In this document: one piece after another, positions 48,581 to 57,140 of the stretch
Layout: every line of letters starts with the position of its first letter
How positions within the stretch are numbered: the first letter of the stretch is position 1
Assembly: GCF_033723955.1 (NCBI RefSeq)
Contig: NZ_CP137555.1
Coordinates: forward strand, 745,001 to 809,000
Direction: 5' to 3'
Source of the DNA: Microbulbifer pacificus
GTDB lineage: Bacteria; Pseudomonadota; Gammaproteobacteria; Pseudomonadales; Cellvibrionaceae
DNA: 64,000 nucleotides
Program-made: the position numbers and the translations under genes
Notes under the pieces: model-generated
What the model was told of the DNA's origin: nothing
Seen by the model: the letters and a program-made list of their open reading frames with translations, nothing else
The model's database searches: none

Positions 48581-50068
48581 ATGCTTTCTGATCACTGGAA
48601 AAAACCGTTCCTGGTATATGTGCTTCTTCTGTCGGGGTTGCTCACAGCCTGTTCCGACAGCGGGAGCAGTGATGACGAAGACGATGAGGACTCGGCACAG
48701 AATCCCATCATCGGCGCGTTCAATGCTGTACCTGACCTGGACAAAATTACCCTGTTCACTTCTGACGACGATGAGGAATACAGTTGGGGAACACTCTCAT
48801 ACGGTAGCAGCGTTACCTCCAGCACCTCCAAAGGCACACTGGGCGTGCGGGCGGAAGTGATTCTACCGACAGATGACACCACGGCCTGCGCGGGCGATGC
48901 GGATGAAAACGGAGTCAAAGACGATGACGAGTGCACGGAAATTGCCTCGACCTCGATTGCCGTCGCCAACGACACCGATTATCTGGTTGCGCTATACGGC
49001 AATTACGGAAACATCCAGTTTCTTCAGTACAGTAAACCGCTGCACGTTTTTGACACCGAAGATGAAGACGAAGATGGTGACGCAGAAGACGAAAACCTGG
49101 AAATCTGGTTTTTCCATCTGGCACAGGGACTCGGTAAGGTTGATGTATACCTTGAGGCGCCGGGGACCAATCTTTCTCCGGTTCAGGTAAAGGGCACACT
49201 CTCCCGTAAAGGTTCCTTCGACGGCCTGGTTGATGAGGGCGACTATGTCATCACCCTGACCGAGGTTGGCAACCCGGAGAACGTACTGTTTATTTCAGAC
49301 TCGTTCACACTGAGCGCCCAGACTCGCGTTGGCTTTGCCATTCGCGACGGTGCCGGGGAAGGCACTTCCCCGGTTAAAGTCACCCTTTTCCGCGACCAGA
49401 ACAAAACCCTGATCAATCGCAACGCGACTACAGAATTGCGCTTTGCCCATGCGGTGCCAGAAGGCGAGGATATCGATGTCTACATCGACGACGAATTTGA
49501 GCAGACGTTTGTCACTGGCCTGGCCTTCGAAAAAAACTCCGCTTATCGCGAAATCAGTAAAAGCCAGCTCACCAATCTGTCGGTGGATGTAACGCCCACT
49601 GCCAACCCCGGTGTATATCTCGCACGCAAAGAACTGGATCTGGCCCAGGGCGACCGCTCAACCTACTACTTCGTTGGCAAGTCTTACGACTGGAATGGTG
49701 TGAAGCTGACAGAAAATGTGCGGCGTCTGGCCACCCACGCCAAACTGCGACTGATCAATGGTTCCACCGCGTCCTATGATTACTATCTTGTCGACGGGGA
49801 TGAAAATATTTCCTCACTTTATGCGGATGAGACTCTGGATTACCGGGAAAACAGCGGCTGGGTGACCTATAACCCGGGAACCTATAATCTGGTGGTCGCC
49901 CTGGACGGCACCGACACTGTTGTCTACTCCGCCAACATCCAGCTCGAGGCGAATGGTATTTACAATCTGGTGACCACCATAAATGCGGCAGATCCCAACG
50001 CTGCTGATGTGGTTTTCTTTGATGATTTCGCCAGTTCCGAAACTGGAGCCGAAGCTCAGGTTGAGTAA
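48581..50068 (+). CDS. Large acidic lipoprotein with repeated DUF4397-like modules
   Basis: 495 aa. A signal peptide ends in the lipobox LTAC (Cys24); Ser at +2 suggests an outer-membrane anchor. A Ser/Asp/Glu linker follows (25-40). Four beta-rich segments start similarly: IIGAFNAVPDLDKITLF (43), EIWFFHLAQGLGKVDVYLE (174), ELRFAHAVPEGEDIDVYID (285) and AKLRLINGSTASYDYYLVD (387), each ending near a strand such as YNLVTTI. This resembles DUF4397 modules. Residues 106-117 form an EF-hand-like DxDxNG loop between Cys103 and Cys118. Base composition looks lower in GC than neighbours. Function unknown; a surface or structural role is possible. Confidence 0.75.
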   Translation: MLSDHWKKPFLVYVLLLSGLLTACSDSGSSDDEDDEDSAQNPIIGAFNAVPDLDKITLFTSDDDEEYSWGTLSYGSSVTSSTSKGTLGVRAEVILPTDDTTACAGDADENGVKDDDECTEIASTSIAVANDTDYLVALYGNYGNIQFLQYSKPLHVFDTEDEDEDGDAEDENLEIWFFHLAQGLGKVDVYLEAPGTNLSPVQVKGTLSRKGSFDGLVDEGDYVITLTEVGNPENVLFISDSFTLSAQTRVGFAIRDGAGEGTSPVKVTLFRDQNKTLINRNATTELRFAHAVPEGEDIDVYIDDEFEQTFVTGLAFEKNSAYREISKSQLTNLSVDVTPTANPGVYLARKELDLAQGDRSTYYFVGKSYDWNGVKLTENVRRLATHAKLRLINGSTASYDYYLVDGDENISSLYADETLDYRENSGWVTYNPGTYNLVVALDGTDTVVYSANIQLEANGIYNLVTTINAADPNAADVVFFDDFASSETGAEAQVE

Positions 50069-50082
50069 GGGATCAATCCAAT

Positions 50083-50113
50083 AAAAAAACGCGGCTTAGA
50101 GCCGCGTTTTTTA
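50083..50113. terminator. Bidirectional terminator between lipoprotein gene and convergent gene
   Basis: AACGCGGC (50088-50095) pairs with GCCGCGTT (50101-50108) around a TTAGA loop, with an A-run on the left and T-run on the right. It fits both converging transcripts. Confidence 0.9.
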
Positions 50114-50135
50114 TCGATCTTTAACTGGTGCAGGA

Positions 50136-50513
50136 TCAGTGCAGCCTGCCGTGGCGTGTCACCGCTGCGGGCGGCTCGTGCACGTCGTAGCCGTGCGCCA
50201 TCACAAAATAGTACAGCACCTGCTCTTCGCCATCGGCCTCTGCCATCAGGTCGAAGATCACCTCATCTTTATCCCCGGGCGTAATACGCACAGAACTGAC
50301 CAGATCCGGCTCGATAAACACCTCGCCAACGAGACGCTTGCCCTTTACCAGCTGCACCAGCAGCGTGTTGGGGTTCTCGTGGGTGAAGCGCCAGAAGAAA
50401 TCGTCGTGGTCATAGAGAATGGAATCCGGCGTACCCGCGCGCAGAATGCAGTTGCAGTGATCCGCGAGCCAGGGCCAGAAGTCCTGCAGTGAAAGGGTAT
50501 CGGGTTGGGACAT
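50136..50513 (-). CDS. Conserved hypothetical protein next to flavodoxin
   Basis: Not recognised with certainty. The ATG at 50511-50513 (MSQPDTLSLQDFWPWLADHCNCILRAG) gives 125 aa; the frame extends 22 codons upstream into the flavodoxin gene. There is no signal peptide or membrane segment. It looks like a small soluble alpha/beta protein, Asp/Glu-rich in the middle and ending HEPPAAVTRHGRLH. It starts seven bases after the flavodoxin stop, so the two are co-transcribed and possibly functionally linked. Confidence 0.7.
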   Translation of the reverse strand: MSQPDTLSLQDFWPWLADHCNCILRAGTPDSILYDHDDFFWRFTHENPNTLLVQLVKGKRLVGEVFIEPDLVSSVRITPGDKDEVIFDLMAEADGEEQVLYYFVMAHGYDVHEPPAAVTRHGRLH

Positions 50514-50520
50514 GGCGACA

Positions 50521-51078
50521 TCAATCCTCAAGCAGCGCAACACTGTCGGCGCCGCCTTCCAGGCCGAACTCTTCGGCAATCTGCTCGCACCAGTCGTTTA
50601 GACGCGCACAGGTCATCTCTTCCTGCTGGTCCTCGTCGATGGCGAGACCGACAAAAATATTCTGCCCGGGTACCTGAGCCTTGGAGGCCTCAAATTCGTA
50701 ACCCGCGGTGGGCCAATGGCCGACGATGGTGGCTCCGCTGGCGACGATGACGTCGTGCAGCATACCCATGGCATCGAGGAAGTAATCGCCGTAGCCGAAC
50801 TGGTCTCCCAGCCCAAACAGCGCCACGGTTTTGCCACTGAAATCGATTTCCTTGACGTCTTCCCAGAAATCTTCCCAATCAGACTGGATCTGGCCGAAGT
50901 CCCAGGTGGGGATGCCGAATATCAGCTGCTCATAACCCTGGATTTCGAGCTGGGTAACGTCGGCGATATCGTGCAGGTCTACCCGATCCTCGCCCAGGCG
51001 GGCAACGATGCGGTGGGCAATGCTTTCTGTGTTGCCTTCGTCACTTCCGTAAAACAGGCCGATCTTGCTCACACTCAC
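50521..51078 (-). CDS. Flavodoxin, long-chain type
   Basis: FMN electron carrier of 185 aa. The phosphate loop GLFYGSDEGNTESIA (7-21) and the loop IPTWDFGQIQSDWEDFWEDV and FGLGDQFGYGDYFLDAMG match FldA/FldB proteins, with the extra segment of long-chain flavodoxins. Highly acidic, as expected for a partner of reductases. Which partners it serves (biotin, methionine, isoprenoid enzymes) cannot be told. Confidence 0.93.
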   Translation of the reverse strand: MSVSKIGLFYGSDEGNTESIAHRIVARLGEDRVDLHDIADVTQLEIQGYEQLIFGIPTWDFGQIQSDWEDFWEDVKEIDFSGKTVALFGLGDQFGYGDYFLDAMGMLHDVIVASGATIVGHWPTAGYEFEASKAQVPGQNIFVGLAIDEDQQEEMTCARLNDWCEQIAEEFGLEGGADSVALLED

Positions 51079-51216
51079 TCCTCAACTGTCCGGGGCTTTC
51101 TGATCCGGGGCTCACTAAAACGGGTCCGGAGGTGGCCCGGTGGGCGGGCATTTTCCCAACAATAAGCAAGTACAGCAAGGCGCGAGGGAATGAAGCGGTA
51201 GGCTGGAAGGTAGGTA

Positions 51217-51244
51217 CAAAAAAGCCCCTGCAAATACAGGGGCA
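51217..51244 (-). terminator. Rho-independent terminator of cpxP
   Basis: On the minus strand GCCCCTG (51243-51237) pairs with CAGGGGC (51230-51224) around a six-base loop and is followed by six T. It lies about 120 bases after the cpxP stop. Confidence 0.9.
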
Positions 51245-51363
51245 TCAAGGGATGGTCAGCCGGCTGTCGGGGTGGGGCCAGGGTTAGCCGCCGGCAGGCC
51301 AAGGATTTCTGACGTGAGGGGGAGATGTGCGGCCAGCACATGGTGCTGACCGGATAGACACAA
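51218..51363 (-). ncRNA. Candidate 3'-UTR-derived small RNA of cpxP (CpxQ-like)
   Basis: The cpxP 3' untranslated region is about 120 bases long, carries a hairpin at 51331-51351 (GGTCAGCAC/GTGCTGGCC) and ends in a terminator with six T, an arrangement that suits Hfq binding. In E. coli the cpxP 3' end is processed to the regulatory RNA CpxQ. Only the position and architecture agree; no sequence match to CpxQ is claimed. Confidence 0.3.
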
Positions 51364-51858
51364 TCATTCTTCGCTCTGCTTGTCCTTCCAGCGCTGCATA
51401 CGCTTCTCGTGACGCGCCTCGCGCTTGGCCTTGAGCTCTTCCAGCTTGGTCTTCTGCTCGGGCGTAAGAATGGCTTCAAACTGCAGACGCTGCTCGTGCA
51501 TACCCTGCATCTTTTTCACTTCGAGCTGGCCGAGCTTTGTGCCCAGGCTGTCGAGGGTCGCCTGATCGGCACCGGACTCGATAGCATCGCGCAGCTGCTG
51601 GTGAACTTCGCGCATCGCTTCGCGATCCGCCTTGCGGGTTTCTTTGTTGGCCTCACGGTTGGCCTTCAGCTGGGCCAGCTGGCCTTCGGTCAGATCCAGC
51701 TCATCCGCCAGACGCTCAAACATGGGCCCCTTATCAAAATCGCCCATATGGTGACCGCGAGGGCCGTGGTCGCCATCGGGGAAGGCCATGACCATGCCGG
51801 AAGTGGCCAGCGCGCTGCCGATGATCAGACTACCTGCAAGTGCTTTCCATTTGTTCAT
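51364..51858 (-). CDS. cpxP: Periplasmic stress protein, Spy/CpxP family
   Basis: 164 aa. The ATG at 51856-51858 has GAGAGG nine bases upstream. The signal peptide ends VMA before FPDGD (residue 25). A His-rich stretch (HGPRGHHMGD, 31-40) could bind metal. Two LTxxQ motifs, LTEGQ (56-60) and LTPEQ (131-135), lie in a long charged helical protein typical of the family. CpxP binds the periplasmic face of CpxA and dampens signalling. Divergent from cpxRA across a spacer with CpxR-type sites, which supports the name. Confidence 0.85.
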   Translation of the reverse strand: MNKWKALAGSLIIGSALATSGMVMAFPDGDHGPRGHHMGDFDKGPMFERLADELDLTEGQLAQLKANREANKETRKADREAMREVHQQLRDAIESGADQATLDSLGTKLGQLEVKKMQGMHEQRLQFEAILTPEQKTKLEELKAKREARHEKRMQRWKDKQSEE

Positions 51859-51959
51859 AACATTCATCCTCTCAGTGATGGTGTATGGAGTTATCGCCAG
51901 GCGATAGGCTCTGTTTGGGTGTTTTCCGATTCGGTAAGTGCATACTAGGCTCCCCCACT

Positions 51960-52004
51960 GTAAACAGGGGATAAGTGCGGTAAACATTTGTTAAGAACGG
52001 TAAA
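51960..52004. promoter_or_regulatory. Array of five CpxR-type half-sites with 10-bp period
   Basis: GTAAA at 51960, GATAA at 51970, GTAAA at 51980, GTTAA at 51990 and GTAAA at 52000 fall in exact 10-base steps. The CpxR consensus is GTAAA-N5-GTAAA, so this is up to four overlapping boxes. A TATAAT box for cpxR follows at 52045-52050 with a poor -35 region, and a possible cpxP -10 (TAGTAT on the minus strand) lies at 51942-51947. Both promoters could be activated from this array. Confidence 0.8.
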
Positions 52005-52044
52005 ACACGCAAAACCTTCCCCCTGTGCAGCATCGCCATGCGCA

Positions 52045-52050
52045 TATAAT
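52045..52050 (+). promoter_or_regulatory. Probable -10 box of cpxRA
   Basis: A perfect TATAAT lies 42-47 bases upstream of the cpxR start. The -35 region at 17 bases (CCTGTG) is poor, consistent with activator dependence on the adjacent half-site array. Confidence 0.6.
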
Positions 52051-52091
52051 CCCCTCACACCGAATGCTATGAAATGGATGACGGAGGCCCC

Positions 52092-52796
52092 ATGAGCCAT
52101 ATCCTGCTGGTCGACGACGACACCGAACTCACCGAACTGCTGGAGGAGTTCCTGCGCGGAGAGGGTTTTGACGTAACCGTCGCCAACGACGGCGGCCGCG
52201 GCCTGGAGCTCGCTCGCAGCCAACCTTTCGATGCACTGGTCCTGGACGTGATGCTGCCGATCCACAATGGCTTTGATGTGCTGCGCAAGCTGCGGGAGGA
52301 CGCCGCCAACCCCGGGCACTCGCTGCCGGTGGTGATGCTGACGGCCAAGGGCGATACCGTTGACCGAATTGTCGGCCTGGAAATGGGCGCCGACGATTAC
52401 CTGCCCAAGCCCTGCAACCCGCGGGAACTGGCGGCGCGGCTGCGAGCCATATTGCGCCGTGGCCGCACCGAGGCGGGCAGCACAGAAGACAATCTCAGCA
52501 GTGGCCCGCTGCGCCTGCTGCCCCGTGAGCACCAGTGCCTCTGGGACAATCGGGGAGTAAATCTGACCGGCGCGGAATTTTCCGTACTGAAGGTACTGGT
52601 GGAACACGCCGGCGAGGTGGTCAGCAAGGAGGTGCTGACGGAGCAGGCCCTCGGGCGCAAACTCATGCCCTACGACCGCTCCATCGACGTGCATGTCAGC
52701 AACATTCGCAAGAAGCTGGCGGAACAGGGCGCCAGCCGTGAACTGATCATCAATATCCGCGGTGCCGGATATATGCTCACCGGCAGTCTGGGCTGA
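52092..52796 (+). CDS. cpxR: Two-component response regulator CpxR
   Basis: 234 aa, OmpR/PhoB class. The receiver domain has the acidic triad DDD (8-10), phosphoacceptor Asp52 in LDVMLP, TAK and LPKP. The winged-helix domain (about 135-232) contains LTGAEFSVLKVLVEHAGEVVSKEVLTEQALGRKLMPYDRSIDVHVSNIRKKL, with the ALGRKLMPYDRSIDVH segment typical of CpxR. GGAGG lies just upstream of the ATG. Four bases separate it from cpxA. Confidence 0.92.
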   Translation: MSHILLVDDDTELTELLEEFLRGEGFDVTVANDGGRGLELARSQPFDALVLDVMLPIHNGFDVLRKLREDAANPGHSLPVVMLTAKGDTVDRIVGLEMGADDYLPKPCNPRELAARLRAILRRGRTEAGSTEDNLSSGPLRLLPREHQCLWDNRGVNLTGAEFSVLKVLVEHAGEVVSKEVLTEQALGRKLMPYDRSIDVHVSNIRKKLAEQGASRELIINIRGAGYMLTGSLG

Positions 52797-52800
52797 ACCC

Positions 52801-54174
52801 ATGAGCAGTCTTTTCGGCAGGGTCTTCCTCGGCGCCTGGCTCACCGCAGTGATCATGGTGCTGGCCGCGGTCTATATCACCCACTTTCGGGAATTCGGCG
52901 ATCCGCGGCAAAAAGATCGCTGGGACGGCCCAGAGTTATATGGGGAAATTAACCACAACCTGCGGATTGCCCGGCGCACTGGCTCCGAGCACTTCACCCG
53001 CTGGCTGGAGCGGCAGCCGGAAAAGGTGCAGCAGCGGATCTACGCCATCGACAGCTATGGAATGGAGATACTTGGACGCCCCATTCCCCGGTCCATGGCC
53101 CCCATGTTCGCGTCCCTCAACTTCCGCAACCACGAAACCCGCGGAATGGTGGACAAGAAACCCAGCATAGGTTCCTTTATGCCACTGCGCGGCGGCGAGA
53201 GCCTGCGGGTGGTGTTTATCGCCGGCAAGAGCAAGGAAGAAATGTTACTGCGGTTTATCCTGCGCAGTTTCTGGCCGATTCTGGTCCTCACCACCCTGGC
53301 ATCCGGTCTCGCCTGCTACCTGCTCGCCCGCTACCTGAGCAAGCCTCTGGACAATCTGCGCACCGCCACCAGGCGGGTGGCCGCCGGCGACCTCAGCTAC
53401 CGGATATCCCCCACTATCGGCGGCCACAGCCGTGAACTGGGTGAGCTGGCAGCGGACTTCGACTCAATGACCGCACAACTGCAGGAATCCATGGCGGAAC
53501 AGCGCCGTCTGATCAAGGACGTATCCCACGAACTGCGCTCACCGCTGGCGCGGCTGCAGGTGGCGCTGGGTATTGCACGACAGAAGAATATAGAGGCGCT
53601 CGACCCGGAGCTGGACAAGATCGGCAAGGCCGCGGATTACCTGGAAGACATCATTGGCGACATATTGTCGCTGCCAGTGAGTGGCGGCGACGAGCGCGCC
53701 CTGGACGATGTGGTAGAGATCAACAGCCTGCTCACCGCGCTGACCGACGACCTGAAGGACGAGGCAGCGGAAAAGCAGGTGCGTTTCGACGTGCGCAGCG
53801 ACGACCACGAGCTGTTGGTGGCCACCCGCGGCAGTTCGCTGACCGCGGCACTGGAAAATATCCTGCGCAATGCCATCAAGTACAGCCCGGCGGGCGGCCA
53901 CATATCTGTCCATGTGCGTCCGCAGGATCAATGCTGCGAAATACAGGTCACCGACAGTGGCAACGGCGTGCCGGAATCGGAGCTGGAAGCGATTTTCCGC
54001 CCCTTCTACCGCACCGACGAGGCGCGCAGTCGTGAAAGTGGCGGCTTCGGCCTTGGCCTCGCCATTGCCCAGCGCACCGTGGCACAGCACAGCGGCCGCA
54101 TCCGCGCGTTCAACGCAGCCAATGCCGGCCTCGCTGTTTGTGTCACGCTGCCACTGCTGGATGCCAGTTTCTGA
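52801..54174 (+). CDS. cpxA: Two-component sensor histidine kinase CpxA
   Basis: 457 aa. TM1 about 8-27, a periplasmic sensor domain of about 130 residues, TM2 about 157-177, HAMP about 178-230, the H-box IKDVSHELRSPLARLQ with His243, and an ATPase domain with the N-box (NILRNAIKYSP) and G-boxes (DSGNGVPESEL, GGFGLGLAIAQR). GxGL is complete. It phosphorylates CpxR in response to envelope stress. Confidence 0.92.
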   Translation: MSSLFGRVFLGAWLTAVIMVLAAVYITHFREFGDPRQKDRWDGPELYGEINHNLRIARRTGSEHFTRWLERQPEKVQQRIYAIDSYGMEILGRPIPRSMAPMFASLNFRNHETRGMVDKKPSIGSFMPLRGGESLRVVFIAGKSKEEMLLRFILRSFWPILVLTTLASGLACYLLARYLSKPLDNLRTATRRVAAGDLSYRISPTIGGHSRELGELAADFDSMTAQLQESMAEQRRLIKDVSHELRSPLARLQVALGIARQKNIEALDPELDKIGKAADYLEDIIGDILSLPVSGGDERALDDVVEINSLLTALTDDLKDEAAEKQVRFDVRSDDHELLVATRGSSLTAALENILRNAIKYSPAGGHISVHVRPQDQCCEIQVTDSGNGVPESELEAIFRPFYRTDEARSRESGGFGLGLAIAQRTVAQHSGRIRAFNAANAGLAVCVTLPLLDASF

Positions 54175-54344
54175 GTGGGTCGGACTTTTATCCCATTTTT
54201 AACCGCACTGGCGAAGCCACATACCAACAAGTACACTCGATAGCGATGTAAAACCCGGCGCCGGAGCTGCCCGCACAGTTCCGGCCCGCCCTGCCCGCAG
54301 GCAGACCGACAATAACGGGGTCATTGCAAAGGGGAACGAGTGCC

Positions 54345-55040
54345 ATGCGCTGGTTACTGTACATTCTGGTTTTTCTCGCACTGCTGGTACTCGCCGGCTT
54401 TCTGTTTCCGCGGGTGGCGACCACCGAGCGCAGCGTCTATATCGCCGAGCCGCCGCAAGTGGTGTTTCCGCACCTGAACAACTTCCGCAACTTCAACCAG
54501 TGGTCCCCCTGGTACCAGCTGGATCCACAGGCCGAGTACACCTACGAGGGCTTTCCGGAAGGCAATGGCGCGGTGATGAAATGGCACAGCGACAATCCCA
54601 GCGTGGGTAATGGTTCCCAGACCATCACCGCCAGCGAACCTTACTCCCATATCGCCATGGATCTGGATTTTGGCGCTCAGGGCAAGGCGAAATCCGAATT
54701 CAAGCTGCAACCCCAGGGCAGTGGCACCAACGTGACCTGGTCCTTTTCCTCTGAAATGGGCGGCAGCCCGGTCGCCCGCTGGATGGGACTGTTGGTGGCG
54801 AAAATGGTGGGCAAGTCCTACGAAGAGGGGCTGCAGAAACTAAAGACCGTGGTGGAATCGCAAGACGGACCCGCAGGCTCTCCCAGCACCGAAGACGCGG
54901 TACCTGCGGGCCCAGGCACCATCGAGCCAGAGGAGATAGATCCGGGGATGGAAAACGAGATCATCGAGGAAGATGAGATCGAGGAACCGGATACGGACGG
55001 AGATGCTCTGGAAGAGTTCGAGAAAGAAGAACAGCCCTGA
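54345..55040 (+). CDS. SRPBCC family protein with membrane anchor and acidic tail
   Basis: 231 aa. MRWLLYILVFLALLVLAGFLFP is a membrane anchor (1-22). A START-like SRPBCC (polyketide cyclase/dehydrase type) domain follows (RSVYIAEPPQVVFPHLNNFRNFNQWSPWYQLDP onwards to about 165), a fold with a hydrophobic ligand pocket. The last 55 residues are strongly acidic and low in complexity. The role is unknown. The short frame upstream from a TTG is not needed. A terminator follows. Confidence 0.75.
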   Translation: MRWLLYILVFLALLVLAGFLFPRVATTERSVYIAEPPQVVFPHLNNFRNFNQWSPWYQLDPQAEYTYEGFPEGNGAVMKWHSDNPSVGNGSQTITASEPYSHIAMDLDFGAQGKAKSEFKLQPQGSGTNVTWSFSSEMGGSPVARWMGLLVAKMVGKSYEEGLQKLKTVVESQDGPAGSPSTEDAVPAGPGTIEPEEIDPGMENEIIEEDEIEEPDTDGDALEEFEKEEQP

Positions 55041-55075
55041 GCGCTAATACAGCGCCGCAACAAATACCCAATCAG

Positions 55076-55106
55076 AAAAGGCAGCCGCAGCTGCCTTTTC
55101 TTTTTT
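55076..55106 (+). terminator. Rho-independent terminator after SRPBCC gene
   Basis: AAAAGGCAGC (55076-55085) and GCTGCCTTTT (55090-55099) pair around a CGCA loop; T-rich sequence follows. The A-rich left flank may also allow termination of the convergent rluB transcript. Confidence 0.88.
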
Positions 55107-55126
55107 CAGGAAGTGAATTCACGCCG

Positions 55127-56197
55127 CTACTTGCGCGATCCCGGTCCCTGGCGAGAGCGCCCGCTGGTGCTGCGGGCACCGCCATTTTTCGCTGGTGTAC
55201 CGCCTTTTGCAGGCCCTTTTTTCACCGGAGCGCCCTTGAGCGGAGCACCTTTAGCCTGTGTACCTTTCGCCGGTACGCCTTTTCCCGGTGCACTTTTTGC
55301 CGCTGCACTTTTGCCCGCCGTCGCGGTACCGGCTGCGGGTTTCAGCGGCGCACGGCTGGGCGCCGCCGTTGGCGCCTTGCGCAGCTTGCGCCGCTGACGC
55401 TGCAGATTCTCTTTTTCCGCCTGGGTCAGCGGGCGCTGGCCCAGCTTCGGCAATCCGGCGGTGATGCACAGATCGTCGATTTCCTTCGGTTCCATTTCGA
55501 TCCACTGGCCCACACGCACGTGGGAGGGAATGAACACGCTGCCATAGCGCACGCGTTTCAGGCGGCTTACGCGCACCCCCTGGGACTCCCACAGGCGGCG
55601 CACCTCCCGGTTGCGCCCTTCCATCACCACACAGTAGAACCAGCGGTTGCTACCCTCACCGCCGCTCTCGACGATATCGGTGAAGCGGGCCTCACCGTCG
55701 TCCAGCATCACCCCTTTCACCAGGCGCTTCTTCATCTCATCGTCCACCTGGCCCTGGATACGCACCAGATATTCGCGGTCGATCACCGAAGAAGGATGCA
55801 TCAGCTTGTTGGCCAGTTCACCGCTGTTGGTAAACAGCAGCAGGCCACTGGTGTTGAAGTCCAGTCGGCCGACGGAAATCCAGCGCCCACTGCCGAGCCG
55901 CGGCAGGCTGTCGTACACCGTGGGACGGCCTTCCGGGTCGTGGCGGGAACAGATTTCACCAATGGGTTTGTTGTACAGGATGACCCGCAGGCGGTTCTCA
56001 TCACCGCCGGCAATGCGTTTGCCGTCGAACTCTACGCGGTCGTCGTCGGTTACCCGCTCGCCCAGTCCGGCCACTTCACCATTGACGGTGACGCGACCTG
56101 CTTCGATGGCCCGCTCCATTTCACGGCGCGAACCGAGGCCCGCCCGGGCCAGTACTTTTTGCAGTTTTTCGCCCGCTGGCGCTGCGTCTTGACTCAT
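55127..56197 (-). CDS. rluB: 23S rRNA pseudouridine synthase RluB
   Basis: Makes pseudouridine 2605 in 23S rRNA (E. coli numbering). 356 aa. The S4 domain (10-70, [30 protein letters not shown]) precedes the catalytic domain with Asp113 in [37 protein letters not shown] and [14 protein letters not shown] are conserved. From about 270 the tail is a Lys/Ala/Pro/Gly repeat region, strongly basic. The start overlaps the scpB stop by four bases. Confidence 0.94.
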   Translation of the reverse strand: MSQDAAPAGEKLQKVLARAGLGSRREMERAIEAGRVTVNGEVAGLGERVTDDDRVEFDGKRIAGGDENRLRVILYNKPIGEICSRHDPEGRPTVYDSLPRLGSGRWISVGRLDFNTSGLLLFTNSGELANKLMHPSSVIDREYLVRIQGQVDDEMKKRLVKGVMLDDGEARFTDIVESGGEGSNRWFYCVVMEGRNREVRRLWESQGVRVSRLKRVRYGSVFIPSHVRVGQWIEMEPKEIDDLCITAGLPKLGQRPLTQAEKENLQRQRRKLRKAPTAAPSRAPLKPAAGTATAGKSAAAKSAPGKGVPAKGTQAKGAPLKGAPVKKGPAKGGTPAKNGGARSTSGRSRQGPGSRK

Positions 56198-57120
56198 GAA
56201 TTGAGATTTTCCGGGGATTTGTTGTCTTCTTCATCCAGGGCTTCAGGCTCTGGATGGTCTGGGGTTGCCAGCGCCGCAGCACCGGTCTCCGGGTCGATGT
56301 CGCCCCCATCGCTGTGCGGTTCAGCATCGTCTGCGCTCTCCACAGCTTCCGGGGCTTCAGTTTCTTCAGCGTAGCTTTCCGCCGCTGTATCGACCTCGGC
56401 TTCTATTTCAGTCTCTACCAGTTCGTTATCTAGTGCTTCCTTTTCCGATCCCACTTCAGGATCACTTTCGGTTTCCGCGACAGCATCGGCTTCTTCTGAA
56501 ACCTGCTCCTCTGCGGACGCCTGCTCTGCCCCTTCATCATCGGTACCGCTAGGGTCGATACCCAGATCCAGGGCTGCAGTCAGGCTTTCAATATCGCGGA
56601 TTTCCGCCAGTGTAGGCAGGTCATCCAGACTCTTCAGGTTGAAATAGTCGAGGAATTCGCGGGTGGTGGCATAGAGCGATGGTTTGCCAGGCACGTCCCG
56701 CTGCCCCACCACTTTGATCCAGCCGCGATCGGCGAGGCTGCGTACGATCTGGGAGCTGACCGCAACGCCGCGGATTTCCTCGATATCGCCGCGGGTAATC
56801 GGCTGGCGATAGGCAATGATGGCCAGGGTCTCCAGGGTCGCGCGGGAGTACCTCTGCGGTTTCTCTTCCCACAATTTGTTGACCCAGGGGGCCAGGTCTT
56901 CCGGTACCTGGAATCGCCAGCCACTGGCGACCTGACGCAGCTCATAGCCGCGCCCCTCACAGCGCTGACTGATCTGCTCCAGCGCTTCGCGCAGCTGGGT
57001 GCGCTCCGGCTGCTCATCTTCCTCAAACAGGGCGAGCAGGCGGTCTTCCGACATCGGCTGGGCCGCGGCCAGCAGCGCGCCTTCCACGATCCGGCAGAGT
57101 AATTCCGGGGTAATGCTCAT
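56194..57120 (-). CDS. scpB: Segregation and condensation protein B
   Basis: Winged-helix partner of SMC and ScpA. 308 aa. [29 protein letters not shown] and [64 protein letters not shown] are diagnostic. The conserved part ends near residue 185; the rest is a Glu/Asp/Ala-rich acidic tail, longer than in E. coli-type relatives or Bacillus. Confidence 0.94.
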   Translation of the reverse strand: MSITPELLCRIVEGALLAAAQPMSEDRLLALFEEDEQPERTQLREALEQISQRCEGRGYELRQVASGWRFQVPEDLAPWVNKLWEEKPQRYSRATLETLAIIAYRQPITRGDIEEIRGVAVSSQIVRSLADRGWIKVVGQRDVPGKPSLYATTREFLDYFNLKSLDDLPTLAEIRDIESLTAALDLGIDPSGTDDEGAEQASAEEQVSEEADAVAETESDPEVGSEKEALDNELVETEIEAEVDTAAESYAEETEAPEAVESADDAEPHSDGGDIDPETGAAALATPDHPEPEALDEEDNKSPENLNS

Positions 57121-57140
57121 GGTCTGGTGTTCACTCGCTT

